DNA of 64,000 nucleotides from Amyelois transitella. Taxonomy: Eukaryota; Arthropoda; Insecta; Lepidoptera; Pyralidae. Both the position numbers and the translations under genes were made by a program. Within the stretch, counting starts at the first letter, position 1. Each line of letters opens with the position of its first letter. Below the pieces are notes generated by a model. That model had not been told where the DNA came from. It saw only the letters and a program-made list of their open reading frames with translations, and searched no databases. Positions 1-39,427 of this stretch are shown piece after piece. The DNA is taken from positions 2,651,001 through 2,715,000 of the forward strand of contig NC_083534.1 of NCBI RefSeq assembly GCF_032362555.1. The letters run 5' to 3'.

Positions 1-97
1 GCCAAACAGCTGAGCGTGGCCTATCAATCAGTATTTTCAAGACTGGTGGCTCTGTCTACCCCGCTAGGGATATAGACGTGATCATATTATGTATGTA
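1..97 (+). mobile_element. Family A SINE-like element, truncated by window edge
   Basis: 3' part only: GCCAAACAGCTGAGCGTGGC, the CTCTGTCTACCCCGC...GGGATATAGACGTG core, then a (GTAT)n tail. Family A is the commonest repeat here: a body of about 250 bp whose far end reads CCGTGTGGTTCCCGGC. I do not know its formal name. Confidence 0.8.
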
Positions 98-1707
98 TGT
101 ATGTAAAATGTGAGCTTCAGGAAGCAAGTCGAACCGCTGGTTTTGGCGGCGTCTTCACAAGATGGCGGCAGTTGTAAAGAGAATCTGACACCAGTGTTGG
201 CTTGCACACTTGCACACACAACACACACACACAGGCCATTTATTTGCGCTGTAGGAATGAAATTGTGCTGTCCAATTCAGCGAGAATTTTCTTCTCTAAA
301 GTGAAAGCTGTGTAAAAACACACAAGTCATATAATAGAAAGCGGTGCTAGGAGAATCAAATAGTACCATACTCTTAGAAAATACAAAGAGGCTAGCACAG
401 GTTCTCCATGATACTCGTAGGCCAGCCCCACCACCTGCAGCGACCACATCTGTCATTGTATCTCTAGAGGAGGTTCCAGAAGCCTGCGCGCACTGACCTG
501 CCGTTGAAGTTCCACTCGTAGGCCAGCCCCGCCACCTGCAGCGACCACAGCAGTCATTGTATCTCCAGAGGGTTCCAGAAGCCTGCGCGCACTGACCTGC
601 CGTTGAAGTTCCACTCGTAGGCCAGCCCCACCACCTGCAGCGGCCACAGCTGTCATTGTATCTCTAGAGAGGGTTCCAGAAGCCTGTGCGCACTGACCTG
701 CCGTTGAAGTTCCACTCGTAGGCCAGCCCCACCACCTGCAGCGGCCCCAGCACTCATTGTATCTCCAGAGAGGGTTCCAGAAGCCTGCGCACACTGACCT
801 GCCGTTGAAGTTCCACTCGTAGGCCAGCCCCGCCACCTGCAGCGACCACAGCTGTCATTGTATCTCTAGAGAAGGTTCCAGAAGCCTGTGCGCACTGACC
901 TGCCGTTGAAGTTCCACTCGTAGGCCAGCCCCACCACCTGCAGCGACCACAGCTGTCATTGTATCTCTAGAGAAGGTTCCAGAAGCCTGTGGACACTGAC
1001 CAGACGTTGAAGTTCCACTCGTAGGCCAGCCCCACCACCTGCAGCGGCCCCAGCTGTCATTGTATCTCTAGAGAGGGTTCCAGAAGCCTGCGCACACTGA
1101 CCTGCCGTTGAAGTTCCACTCGTAGGCCAGCCCCACCACCTGCAGCGACCACAGCTGTCATTGTATCTCTAGAGAGGGTTCCAGAAGCCTGTGGACACTG
1201 ACCAGCCGTTGAAGTTCCACTCGTAGGCCAGCCCCACCACCTGCAGCGACCACAGCTGTCATTGTATCTCTAGAGAGGGTTCCAGAAGCCTGCGCACACT
1301 GACCTGCCGTTGAAGTTCCACTCGTAGGCCAGCCCCACCACCTGCAGCGACCACAGCACTCATTGTATCTCTAGAGAGGGTTCCAGAAGCCTGCGCACAC
1401 TGACCTGCCGTTGAAGTTCCACTCGTAGGCCAGCCCCACCACCTGCAGCGACCACAGCACTCACTGTATCTCTAGAGAAGGTTCCAGAAGCCTGCGCACA
1501 CTGACCTGCCGTTGAAGTTCCACTCGTAGGCCAGCCCCACCACCTGCAGCGACCACAGCACTCATTGTATCTCTAGAGAGGGTTCCAGAAGCCTGCGCAC
1601 ACTGACCTGCCGTTGAAGTTCCACTCGTAGGCCAGCCCCACCACCTGCAGCGACCACAGCACTCACTGTATCTCTAGAGAAGGTTCCAGAAGCCTGCGCA
1701 CACTGAC

Positions 1708-13601
<11,894 letters not shown>

Positions 13602-13969
13602 TTTAATCCAATTTTTCAACTAGAAACGGTAATATAACCTCAATGACCAGTTGTCAACTAGCCGATCACACATTTGTAGTAGCAGTTGGAGATAAATTCA
13701 GTTATACCGTGCTATTTATAAATACTTTACTTCACTGTACAAGATATATTATCTTAACAATTATAAAATTAAATTCGTAACAGGGAAAATCTATCTATTG
13801 TCTTTATGCCGCGCACTTAACATCTAATAGGGATGTACCAGTACCAATATGTTAATTATTATCAACGAACCGTTTTTAAGAGCGAAAGAGAAAGAGGCGT
13901 GATTTTATGTATGTATGTATGTATGTATGAACCGTTTTTATATAATATGTTTTTTTCTGCTAGAAACTG

Positions 13970-14038
13970 AACTATATATTTTTGCAGTAAATGGAAACAG
14001 TGTATTACTGTTTCCATTTACTGCAAAAATATATAGTT
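13970..14038. repeat. Perfect 32-bp inverted repeat, 5-nt loop
   Basis: Arms 13970-14001 and 14007-14038 are exact reverse complements, beginning AACTATATATTTTTGCAGTA, with loop GTATT. No family A-D sequence is included. It is most simply a snapback inverted duplication and could fold as a pre-miRNA-like stem. Confidence 0.9.
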
Positions 14039-14877
14039 GAATACCATTTTTAAGAACCTTTATTTATAAAGCGTAGCGTTTTAATACTTTTTGTCCCTAT
14101 ATTTGATAAACAAAACAGTAGTTGATGAACCTCCTAATAGCAGACCAATGATTATCAGTTTTCTCATATATAGAGGTGGGCTTAACGACTTTAACGATAA
14201 ATTATTTTTATAACCGGCCAAATACAAGTCGGGCTCGAGCACGAAGGGTTCCGTAAATTTTTTTTATGTTCACGTTTCTAACTGTTTATTGCAATCGACT
14301 GAAAAATGCTTAAAAATTATAAGAAATGAAATAGTTTTATGAAAGAAAAAAATAAATAAAATGCATTAATTATAAAAAACTGAACATATCAGGTATCTCT
14401 ATTTAGTTTGTGCATAGCAGTACAATCACATAACAACATCTTCTAGTGAAAAATCGGTAGAACTACGACGCGGTCAATACATACCACGTTCCATATCCAC
14501 TCCTTATAAGTTCAGAAAAATTAATTAAATGACATTATCGATGGACAAAATATGCCCCTTTGATAATTACCTTTATTACTATTTTGGAATGCAATGAAAA
14601 AAATAATTTTAAGCGTCAACCTGTTATAGTTATTAATATTGTTATTAGTTATTGAGCAAAAAAATACGAAAACGACACGATTATTGTATGCGGCTGCAAT
14701 CGCCGACTCGCATAATTGGTTGATATACTCTTTCTAATTGGTGGATTGATTTTATTTACGCAGTCCATCGAATTAAATTTGCCGAGTATTAAAATTTTTA
14801 GCGTATGCAGTAAACGATAGTAGCTAAAATTAATAAATCCAATTTTGTGCTTAAATTAAATAATAGTATTAAGTACC

Positions 14878-15144
14878 TATACTAATATTATAAAGCTGAA
14901 GAGTTTGTTTGTTTGAACGCGCTAATCTCAGGAACTACTGGTTCGTATTGAAAAATTCTTTTTCAATGAATAGACCATTTATCGAGGAAGGCTTTTGGAT
15001 AGGTATATAACATTACGCTGCAACTATTAGGAGCAAAGAAATAACGGAAAATGTGAAAAAAATGGGTAAGTTATTCATCCTTGTGGGCTTCAATGATGCC
15101 CAAAATAACTATTCCACGCGGACGAAGTCGCGGGCACAGCTAGT
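14878..15144 (+). mobile_element. Family B (Lep1-like) element, full length
   Basis: TATACTAATATTATAAAGCT start and CGCGGGCACAGCTAGT end; close to the consensus of the other copies. Confidence 0.82.
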
Positions 15145-15574
15145 CTTTAATAAATAGTGTCCCTGACGTGGTGGGAACCATATGCCAAATTTCTTAGTCA
15201 AATATTCATTGAAAAAATAATAGTTGACATTGCGTGATTTGTCAAAGTCAAAGTCCAAAGTAGGCATGGCCATGGACGTAATGGCATGGCGCAGTCACAG
15301 TAGGCAGATTGAGGCGCTCGCGCGTGATGTCCATTCGGCCATCCATTCATTCATTGAATTGCGTCTGTTTTGATAATAATATTTTGATGATTGCGGTTTT
15401 TTGATGTTTACAAAAATATGATAAACTAATATCTAACTGAATCTATTTTCTGTTCAATTAATTAGATAAAGTCAAAACGCGCTATCAGAATTGTATGGAC
15501 GACAAGTGGAAAATATAATATAAAAATTACAAACAAAGTTTTACCATAGGGACTCTTTCTAAAATTTGAAAAGA

Positions 15575-18500
15575 ATGTCTCGAAAGAACGGTACCACCCA
15601 AGGCTCAAGGTCTTCAAGAGTCAGTTTGACCACTAGCCACGACAGAAAACTGAGATATCGCGCACTCTTGGAGGACTTGTCCACAATCGGTATTGCTTCA
15701 AAACTACTTTTATCACTTGTTAAACTGCACTGCACCTATATTTAAAATAGACTAGACTTTTACTAGCCACAATCCCTACATATTTCTTTGTCCAAAAAGT
15801 ATATTTTGGCTATCCCTTGATGTAAGGTTATTCCTGACCTGACCTTTAGCCAGGAAATTTTAATAATAAATATATTTGTATTTTTTTAAATATTAAAATT
15901 ACTTGACATATTTAATTAAATTTTATACAGAGATGAAGAAGACTTATTAAGTCAAAAGAAACGGTGTAACATGACATCTGGACATTCCTGTAATTACATC
16001 GGAATGTAGTCAAAAGCTATGTTATGTATATTTTTAACATTGCAGAAGATGAAGGCAGCACAAACACTGAATGTATAGAGAAGACAGCTAGTGCTGTTAA
16101 AGAAGCGCAAGAATTGCTTGCCGAGGGCAGCATAGAGGAGCGAGCGAGGCATCCGGGTCAGTATTCATGTTATATGATGTTAAAACAAGATAATTTTATT
16201 TTGTATTTTTGTTTCAAATGAATAAACTAAATAACTAAACTATGTAGTCAGGGAAATGGAGGGGGCAGATGCAACACTCCCCACGATGCTTTGCCATTTT
16301 TGTCTGCGCGAAATCATTACTTGAAATTGGACTAGCCCAATAGACTATTTGGTTAGTCCAACACTTAGGTGACCTTCTACTTTTCCCTGGACAACAAGCC
16401 GTTCTATGGACAAATTAACATGTCTCGAAACATGACCTAAGAATTAAACTATACGAGTCTGTATAATGGAAAAAAGACGCTGCTTTTTTCCCAAATTTTG
16501 GGAGAATGGACACAATTTTTTTTAAAGCAAGTGAGAGAGTAAATTCTCACACAAGTCTTAATTCTCCTCTTCATACAATTTCAGGTGAAGGTTACCTGGA
16601 CTCCCGCGTGCTGAAAGCGACCAGCGACCTAGCGGTGCGGTGCTCTGAAGCTGTAAGCGGGAACGCTAATGTTTACGACAGACATGAACTGGCACAACAT
16701 ATGGTATTTATATTAATTCTTTTTATATGATAGCATTTTTACTTAATTATGTGTCTCCATGTTGAGTGTGAGGTAACTTATCATGTCTTACTCAAAAATT
16801 TAAATCCTGGTCATCAGTGATAAACGCTCATTAGCTTTAAGCTGCGAGTGTATTAATCTATACTAATATAATAAAGCTGAAGAGTTTGTTTGTTCTCGGT
16901 TCCGGGTTCGAATCCCGGTCAGGGCATGATGAGGAGAGAACTTTTTCTAATTGGCCTGGGTCTTGGATATTTATCTATAAAAGTATTTATTATAAAATAT
17001 AGTATCGTTGGGTAACACAAGCTTCAAACTTACTTTCGAGGCTTACTCAATCTGTAATTTGTCCCATATATATATTTATATATATTAATATATTATTATA
17101 TGTTTTGACGGCCTCTGTGGCTCAGCGGTAGTACGCTTGTCTGCGACACCGGAGGTCCCGGGTTCGAATCCCGGTCAGGGCATGATGAGAAAAGAACTTT
17201 TTCTGATTGGCCTGGGTCTTGGATGTTTATCTATATAAGTATTTATTATAAAATATAGTATCGTTGAGTTAGTATCTCGTAGCACAAGTTTCGAACTTAC
17301 TTCAAGGCTAATTCAATCAGTGTAATTTGTCCCGTATATATTTATTTATTTATTTTATTATCATCAGCGCGAGAACCCGTCGTTCTGGTCGTTCTCGCTG
17401 CCGCGCTGCGCGCCCGCCGCGGCGCCGCTGTTCGGCGCGTTCTCGCCCGCGGCGCCCGCGCAGCGCGCCCGCGTGCGCCGCGTCGCCAACAGGCAGCCTT
17501 TAGCCGCGTTGCGAGCGCCCGAGAACGTCGACAGGTGAAGAAGTCTTCTTGTTTTAGACGTGACAACGTCTTACAATTCGATTGAGCCGGCTGCACGCAC
17601 GAAAAAACATGACTCATGCGGCGTTACCTCGCTCTGAGGCGTTCCATGTAAGGCTTGAAGTGCAAGCGAGAGCGCGGAACGAGCGACAAAGAGGCACAAT
17701 CGTCTTGCGCGTTCGGCAGCGTATACCTCCTTCTCAATAAACATACAAATCTAAACAAATGAAATTAATATTTTCTTTTGAAAAATGCTACCATTCCATC
17801 AGTATTTTCTTAAGACGTTGTCACGTTCAACTATCGTCAGTTTACCGACTTTACAGACGCAAAAATTTTGGGCCACCTACAAACCTTTAGCGCCACTTAT
17901 AAACAAAAACTAATTATAAGCTACGTATAAAAAATACAGGTTTTTCACAAGTACCACTGGAACTATTGTTTTTAAAGGGAAATAAGTCCTTCTTCAGATT
18001 CTTAATAATGTATAGTAAAGTTGAACGTGGCGTATCAGTCTTTCAAGGCTGCTCGGCTCTGTCTTCCCCGCAAGGTATATAGACGTGATTATATGAATGA
18101 ATTAATGAACCATGATGTCCAGGTTTATCAATCTAACTAAGCTATTATTTTACAAGTCGAATACTCCAACCGCCATACTTTTATTAAATTTCAAACAGAT
18201 TGGAGAAGACCGAAGAAGGCTCCGAGATGGTCAGCCGAGTGAACCGCTTCATCACGAAGACTTACCGGAACAGCGGACGGGCGCTGAGCTACTTCCACGT
18301 GGTGCTGGACCCCGGCAGCTTCTCCAGGACCGTGGAGAACGTGTACCATGTCTCCTTCCTCGTCAAAGACGGCCTGGTGTCTATACAACAAGGTGAGCTT
18401 CCTCACCAAGACTTATTGGAACAGGCTGAGCTACTGCCAAGTTTTACTGGACCCCGGCCGCTACTCCAGGACCGTGGAGAACGTGTACCATGTCTCCTTC

Positions 18501-20487
18501 CTCGTCAAAGACGGCCTGGTGTCTATACAACAAGGTCAACTTCCTCGCGAAGACTTATTGGAACAGGCTGAGCCGTGTGGTTCCCGGCCCAAATACAAAA
18601 AAGAATAGGACCACTCCATCACTTTCCCATGGATGCCGTAAAAGGCGACTAAGGGATAGGCTAACAAACTTGGAATTCTTTTTTAGGTGATGGGCTAGCA
18701 ACCTGTCACTATTTGGATCTCAATACCATCATCAAGCCGATTAGCTGAACGTGGCCATTCAGTCTTTTCGGGACTATTGGCTCTGTCTACCCCGTAAGGG
18801 ATATAGACGTGACTATATGTATGTATGTATGTACTGAGCTACTTCCACGTGGTGCTGGACCCCGGCAGCTTCTCCAGGACCGTGGAGAACGTGTATCATG
18901 TGTCCTTCCTCGTCAAAGACGGTCTGGTGTCTATACAATATACATACATATCATCACGTCTATATCCCTTGCGGGGTAGACAGAGCCAACAGTCTTGAAA
19001 TGACTGAGAGGCCACGTTCAGCTGTTTGGCTTAATGATAGAATTGAGAATCAAATAGTGACAGGTTGCTAGCCCATCGCCTAAAAGAAGAATCCCAAGTA
19101 CATAAGCCAATACCTTAGTCGCCTTGTCGTCTATACAACAAGTTATTATATTTGGTATCACTACAATAATGTATTTGTATAAACAAAGTAGCTTTTTTCC
19201 TCTTAGTCTGTATATATGCACTTATCTTGGAAAGTTGTGGATGGATTTTGTGCCTGTTTGAAATATTTTATTTTGTTTTTTATTTTATTTTTTATTTATC
19301 AGAAACAAAATTAGCCATTCTTAAAAAAAAATTGATAGTGGGTTTTCTAAGGAAGGTTTAACTATAAATCCGTGCGAAACCGGGGCGGTTCGCTAGATTA
19401 CCATAACTAGGCCATGTGACTAACTAACTAACAATCCACCTTTCTTCTTCACTTGCCACGCTGGTTTGAGGGGTTAGTGCGTGTTTTACTCGGTCAAACG
19501 CGTAGAGCTAGTAAACGCGAATTTGTTTGGAATTGCATTAGTGCCATCGCGTAACCACTAGATGGCGCTGATCAAATCACATACAAATCCGCGTTTACTC
19601 GCTCGTCGCGACCAATCGAGTGAAACTCTGTTTGTCTGTTTTATTTTATTTTTTTTAATCAAATATTTAACTTTCACATTTTACACAGATGAAGACCACG
19701 GCCTGCCGTTCATAACGCCAGTGGACCAGACGCAGCGGGAGAGACACAACCTTTCTGATGAGAACCAGTTCATAGTCTCCATTGACATGCAGCGATGGCA
19801 GGTCAGTCTCAATACATACATATTTACGATCACGTCTATATCCCTTGCGGGGTAGACAGAGCCAACAGTCTTGAAAAATTTTACTCACGCGACGAATCTC
19901 ACTGCAGGCGCGTAATTCTATTCGATATTAATATTTGATACAATGAGGTCTACGAGTCAACTTGGAATTGAAAACCTTTTGTGTATGTATGTATGTGTGT
20001 TAAAGATGGAATTGAGATTCAAATAGTGACAGGCTGCTAATCAATCGGCTTAAAGAGGAATACCAAGTTTTTTAGCACATCCCTTAGTCTCCTTTTACGA
20101 CGTCTATAGGAGAGAGATGGAGTGGTTCTATTCTGAAATGCCAGGAACCTCACGCCACATATCATATGTAGGTAAAAAAAATATATTTATTTACGGTTTC
20201 TGTGGCGCAGCGGTAGTGCTTTAGTCTGTGACACCGGAGGTCCCGGGTTCGAATGCCGGCCAGGAACGAACTTTGTCTGATTGGCCTAGGTCTTGGATGT
20301 TTATCTATATAAGTATTTATTATAAAATATAGTATCGTTGAGTTAGTATCTCGTAACACAAGTCTCGAACTTACCTCGTGGCTAACTCAATCCGTGTAAT
20401 TTGTCCCGTATTTATTAATGTATTTACTTCCAGGACCTGATCGAAGCATTCCGAATTGAAACACCAATGATGGTGATAAAACGGTGA
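15575..20487 (+). CDS. NSMCE4: NSE4, kleisin subunit of the SMC5/6 complex, 7 exons found
   Basis: Nuclear genome-stability factor bridging the SMC5 and SMC6 heads. Exons: 15575-15689, 16046-16156, 16585-16703, 17368-17534, 18199-18392, 19689-19801, 20434-20487; all borders are AG/GT and phases agree, giving 290 residues. N-terminus [20 protein letters not shown], then a helical kleisin-like segment ([16 protein letters not shown]). The C-terminal Nse4_C region is clear: [60 protein letters not shown] and end MMVIKR. Compared with remembered animal NSE4, about 35-40 residues are lacking between ...HELAQHM and RENPSFWSF (exons 3/4); that intron holds a truncated repeat fusion and no exon. Exon 5 has two extra partial copies downstream. 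An ATTAAA near 20539 may be the polyadenylation signal. Confidence 0.88.
16859..17080 (+). mobile_element. Truncated family B fused to 5'-truncated tRNA SINE
   Basis: The first about 36 bp of a family B element (to GTTTGTTTGTT) run straight into the B-box half of a family D SINE (GGGTTCGAATCCCGGTCAGG). Neither partner is complete at the join, so this is a deletion or recombination scar inside the NSE4 intron that should hold the missing exon. Confidence 0.75.
17109..17345 (+). mobile_element. tRNA-derived SINE (family D), full length
   Basis: GGCCTCTGTGGCTCAGCGGT (A-box region), GGTCCCGGGTTCGAATCCCG (B box), then ATGATGAGAAAAGAAC, ATCGTTGAGTTAGTATCTCG and a TTTATTTATT tail. The head lacks a foldable complete tRNA, so it is a SINE and not a tRNA gene. 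Confidence 0.85.
18573..18833 (+). mobile_element. Family A element, full length, inserted in NSE4 exon-5 copy 3
   Basis: CCGTGTGGTTCCCGGCCCAA start to (TATG)n tail. CTGAG lies on both sides (18568-18572 and 18834-18838), consistent with a short target-site duplication. Confidence 0.85.
18939..19128 (-). mobile_element. Family A element, 5'-truncated, second insertion in copy 3
   Basis: Tail-first TATACATACATATCATCACG to GTCGCCTTGTC. The flanks repeat GTCTATACAA (18929-18938 and 19129-19138), a 10-bp target-site duplication. Truncation at the end away from the tail plus a variable duplication indicate target-primed (LINE-driven) retrotransposition. Confidence 0.85.
19811..19885 (-). mobile_element. 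Family A tail fragment close to the NSE4 exon-6 donor
   Basis: ATACATACATATTTACGATC then ACGTCTATATCCCTTGCGGG; starts about 10 bp after the exon 6 end at 19801. Confidence 0.7.
20190..20412 (+). mobile_element. tRNA-derived SINE (family D)
   Basis: ACGGTTTCTGTGGCGCAGCG head, GGTCCCGGGTTCGAATGCCG B box and GAGTTAGTATCTCGTAACAC body; ends just before NSE4 exon 7. Confidence 0.8.
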
Positions 20488-20690
20488 CACGATTGTTGAA
20501 ATGATCATGTTATGTGATGTTCTTGTTTGTTATTAATGATTAAAGACATTGATTTTTATAACTGTACCTACTGACTTTTACTTGGTCTGAGTTTTTTTTT
20601 AAATAGGGTGTTTTGAAATACTTTTTCAATATTTCTCTGTGACCATTGAAGTGCTATACTCCAACTTAACTAAACTTTACTCCATCTCGT

Positions 20691-20875
20691 TCCCATGGAT
20701 GTCGTAAAAGGTGACTAAGGTATTGGATTCTTCTTTAAGGCGATTAGCTAGCAACCTGTCACTATTTGAATCAATTCATTTATTAAGCCAAACAGCTGAA
20801 CGTCGCCTATCAGTCTTTCAAGACTGTTGGCTCTGTCTACCCCGCAAGGGATATAGACGTGATTATATGTATGTG
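20691..20875 (+). mobile_element. Family A element
   Basis: Starts CCCATGGATGTCGTAAAAGG; contains CTCTGTCTACCCCGCAAGGG and a short TATGTATG tail. Confidence 0.75.
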
Positions 20876-22376
20876 TTATTTGAAATTGTGTTGTTGATAT
20901 GAATATTCCACGTGGAACAACTGATCCTAGTTCAGGTATCAGATTTTTTTTTAGAAAATAAATATAAATGAATTTAACACAGAGCGCTGCTATGTATAAT
21001 TACATTGTGAATAGATTTGGCCAAATTATCTACTATTGGGAAAATAGAAACACAATTTGAATGCTCAAAATATATTTCATGTAGGTACATAATTATAACA
21101 TTACCGCCTGGTCGCCGCTTAAAATATTCACATTATTACAACAATTTGATATAATTACTATGATATAATTATAAATGATAGGTACATCAGTCACTACACA
21201 CAAAATAATATACAATTACATATAGCTATAAAGTTTTTGAAGGACAAACATGAGGTATGAATTCATTGCCTTAAAAATGATCAAGATTATTTTTAATACT
21301 GTTTCCTAAATCTTTTTCATGTATTTATATATGCCGTGTGGTTCCCGGCATCAAAAGAAAAAAGAATAGGACCACTCCATCTCTTCCAATGGTTGTCGTA
21401 AAAGGCGACTAAGGGATAGAGGCTTATAAATTTGGGATTATCCCTTATCCCTTAGTCGACATTTATGACATCCATGGGAAATATAAGAAGTGCTTCTATT
21501 CTAAAAGGCCGTATCCCACACGGCATTCTTGACTCGGATATATTTACTACATATTCATACAATCTCATCGAAATCGGTTTAGCGGTTTATCCCCGAGCGT
21601 ACAGACAGACTTTCGCTCACTTCGTACATACGTTCATTCGGATCTTAATTATATTTCAATTTAGTATTTGCAAATAGCTTAAGGCGGATATACTATGGCT
21701 CATAACATTTTCAAGGATGGTTTAAAACATATTCCGTTTATTTACATAGTATTATTAAAATACTAACGATCTAATTAATAGTACCATTTGAACTGATAAT
21801 CTGACACCACTAAACATAAAAATGAGAAATAAACCAATACCAGTATATACTCTTGACCTGACCTTTCACCGTCCTGATGAAAGGTCAGAAAAAAGGACAA
21901 AGTTGTGACACAAGAAAGGGGTGTGCAAGTAAAATACTAAATTAAAACTGTGGCTTATCGAAAAATCGTTTTATACTGTTGACGAATATTTCGATAAAAA
22001 ATAAATTTTGACAAAAACATTTAATATGACATTATTTTAATTTTCATTTCAATTTTAATTTTCATTTAATTTAAATTTTCTGTATATGCCATGACTGGTT
22101 AAATGCGGGACATGTATAATTGTAGCTTTGTAATATAATTGTACCGCATTTATAGCAAATAAAGTATTTGTATTGGAATAATGATACTAAATAAATCTAA
22201 AACTTCTTATGATAAACATGGAGAAATTAATATATTTCTGAGCGTAGCACCAAAGTGATGTAATAATTAATGTAGTGTGATTTGAAACTATGATTATACT
22301 ATTTTTATATGAATAACAGTGAGGTATGTTAGAGTCTTATAATGATACCCAACGATAGCATATTATTTTATGACAT

Positions 22377-22655
22377 ACTAGCTGTGCCCGCGACTTCGTC
22401 CGCGTTGAATAGTTATTTTGGACATCATTGAAGCCTTCAACGATGAATGATTTTCCCCGTATTTTTCACATATTCCATTATTTCTTTGTTCCTTAAAGTT
22501 GCAACGTGATGTTATATAGCCTAAAGCCTTCCTCGATAAATGGTCTATTCAACGCAAAAAGAATTTTCAATTTCTCAATTCGAACCAGTAGTTCCTGAGA
22601 TTAGCGCGTTCAAACAAACAAACTCTTCAGCTTTATAATAATATTAGTATAGATA
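22377..22655 (-). mobile_element. Family B (Lep1-like) element, full length
   Basis: ACTAGCTGTGCCCGCGACTT start and CTTTATAATAATATTAGTAT end. Confidence 0.8.
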
Positions 22656-23264
22656 TTGACCGCAGCTCAGCTCGCGTTAACGCTGAAACTTCACGACGGA
22701 AAATTTTCGTATTTTCACAAGAAAGTTTGTTTTATTTGATACGCTGATTGGTACAATAACTAAAGTCTGGTTTTTAAGCTGTCATTTTCACTAAACTCAC
22801 TCATATAAAGGAAAAGATGTATACGTACGCAGTTATTGACAATTTTTATTTGTAATAAAAATCATACTAATACATTTTTTAAATTACGCAGTCACAAAAT
22901 TCACATTCACATTATTTCACGTGGAATGTTAAACATAAATGCAACATTTTCTTTATAACTGTTTAAAAAAAACATATAATACTGACTTTTTTATTTTAAA
23001 AAAATATAAATACAGATTATATAGGTGGTGTCAGCAAATTGTTCCATAAGAAATATTAGCGTGAATAATATTGAATGAATAAATGTTATTTTATTGTACA
23101 GGATATAACAAAAAGTATACATATACATATATCTGACGATGTCACTGCGAACATACATTTTCAAGAGTCATTTATTAAATGTTTAACCTGGCGAATGTAC
23201 ATTGTGAACTGATATGTACACTGACCTTCATAAGAACATAGACAGTGTAAAGTGTGTCACATTG

Positions 23265-23518
23265 ACATACATACATATGTTCACGTCTATATCCCTTGCG
23301 GGGCAAACAGAGCCAACAGTCTTGAAAAGACTGAATGGCCACGTTCAGCTATTTGGCTTAATGATAGAATTGAGATGCAAATAGTGACAGGTCGCTAGCC
23401 CATCGCCTAAAATAAGAATCCCAAGTTTGTAAGCCTATCCCTTAGTCGCCATTTACGTCATCCACGGGAAAGAGATGGAGTGGTCCTATTCTTTTTTGTA
23501 TTGGTGCCGGGAACCACA
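23265..23518 (-). mobile_element. Family A element, near full length
   Basis: ACATACATACATATGTTCAC tail end to TTGGTGCCGGGAACCACA, with all internal blocks in order. Confidence 0.82.
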
Positions 23519-23740
23519 ATTGACCTCTATATTTTAATAAATTCTACTCTCTCCATTTTAATGCCAAGCTGCTGATCATTCTAGTTCATGTCTAGAACAC
23601 ATATATTATCTGTTTTTTTCCCCCTACATTTATACAATTTACAGTGTCATGATGACATTGATACTAGTTTCGTAACATGCGCGTCACGAAAAAAGTTTAA
23701 AACATAATCCTCATATGTATTTATAACGAGTGATATAATT

Positions 23741-39427
<15,687 letters not shown>

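Larger units (their letters stand above)
13602..15574. other. Intergenic region between divergent DCAF1 and NSE4
   Basis: The two start codons face away from each other across about 1.97 kb. It holds a 32-bp perfect hairpin (13970-14038), a full-length family B element (14878-15144), short repeat fragments (near 14210) and AT-rich DNA. I see no convincing TATA box or coding exon; shared promoter function is not shown. Confidence 0.6.
18237..19145 (+). repeat. Interrupted tandem triplication of the NSE4 exon-5 donor end
   Basis: Copy 1 is the real exon part (18237-18392, donor GTGAGC). Copy 2 is 18393-18534 (donor GTCAAC), more diverged at its start but nearly identical over [20 protein letters not shown]. 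Copy 3 is 18535-18572 plus 18834-18938 plus 19129-19144, split by two family A insertions. The true donor and copy-2 donor lie 142 bp apart. Confidence 0.88.
20488..23740. other. Convergent intergenic region, NSE4 to CCDC186
   Basis: Both flanking genes end here. Contents: NSE4 3' UTR, family A copies (20691-20875, fragments at 21331-21540, and 23265-23518), a family B copy (22377-22655) and AT-rich DNA. No exon-like open frame or RNA gene is seen. Confidence 0.65.

Noticed and set aside
17109-17180. Apparent tRNA genes in family D copies (also 20190, 29447, 37869)
   Set aside because: A- and B-box motifs are present, but the cloverleaf is not complete and all share a common SINE body and tail.
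17342-17617. Minus-strand Arg/Ala-rich frame opposite NSE4 exon 4
   Set aside because: Shadow of the GC-rich NSE4 exon on the other strand; no splice context supports it.
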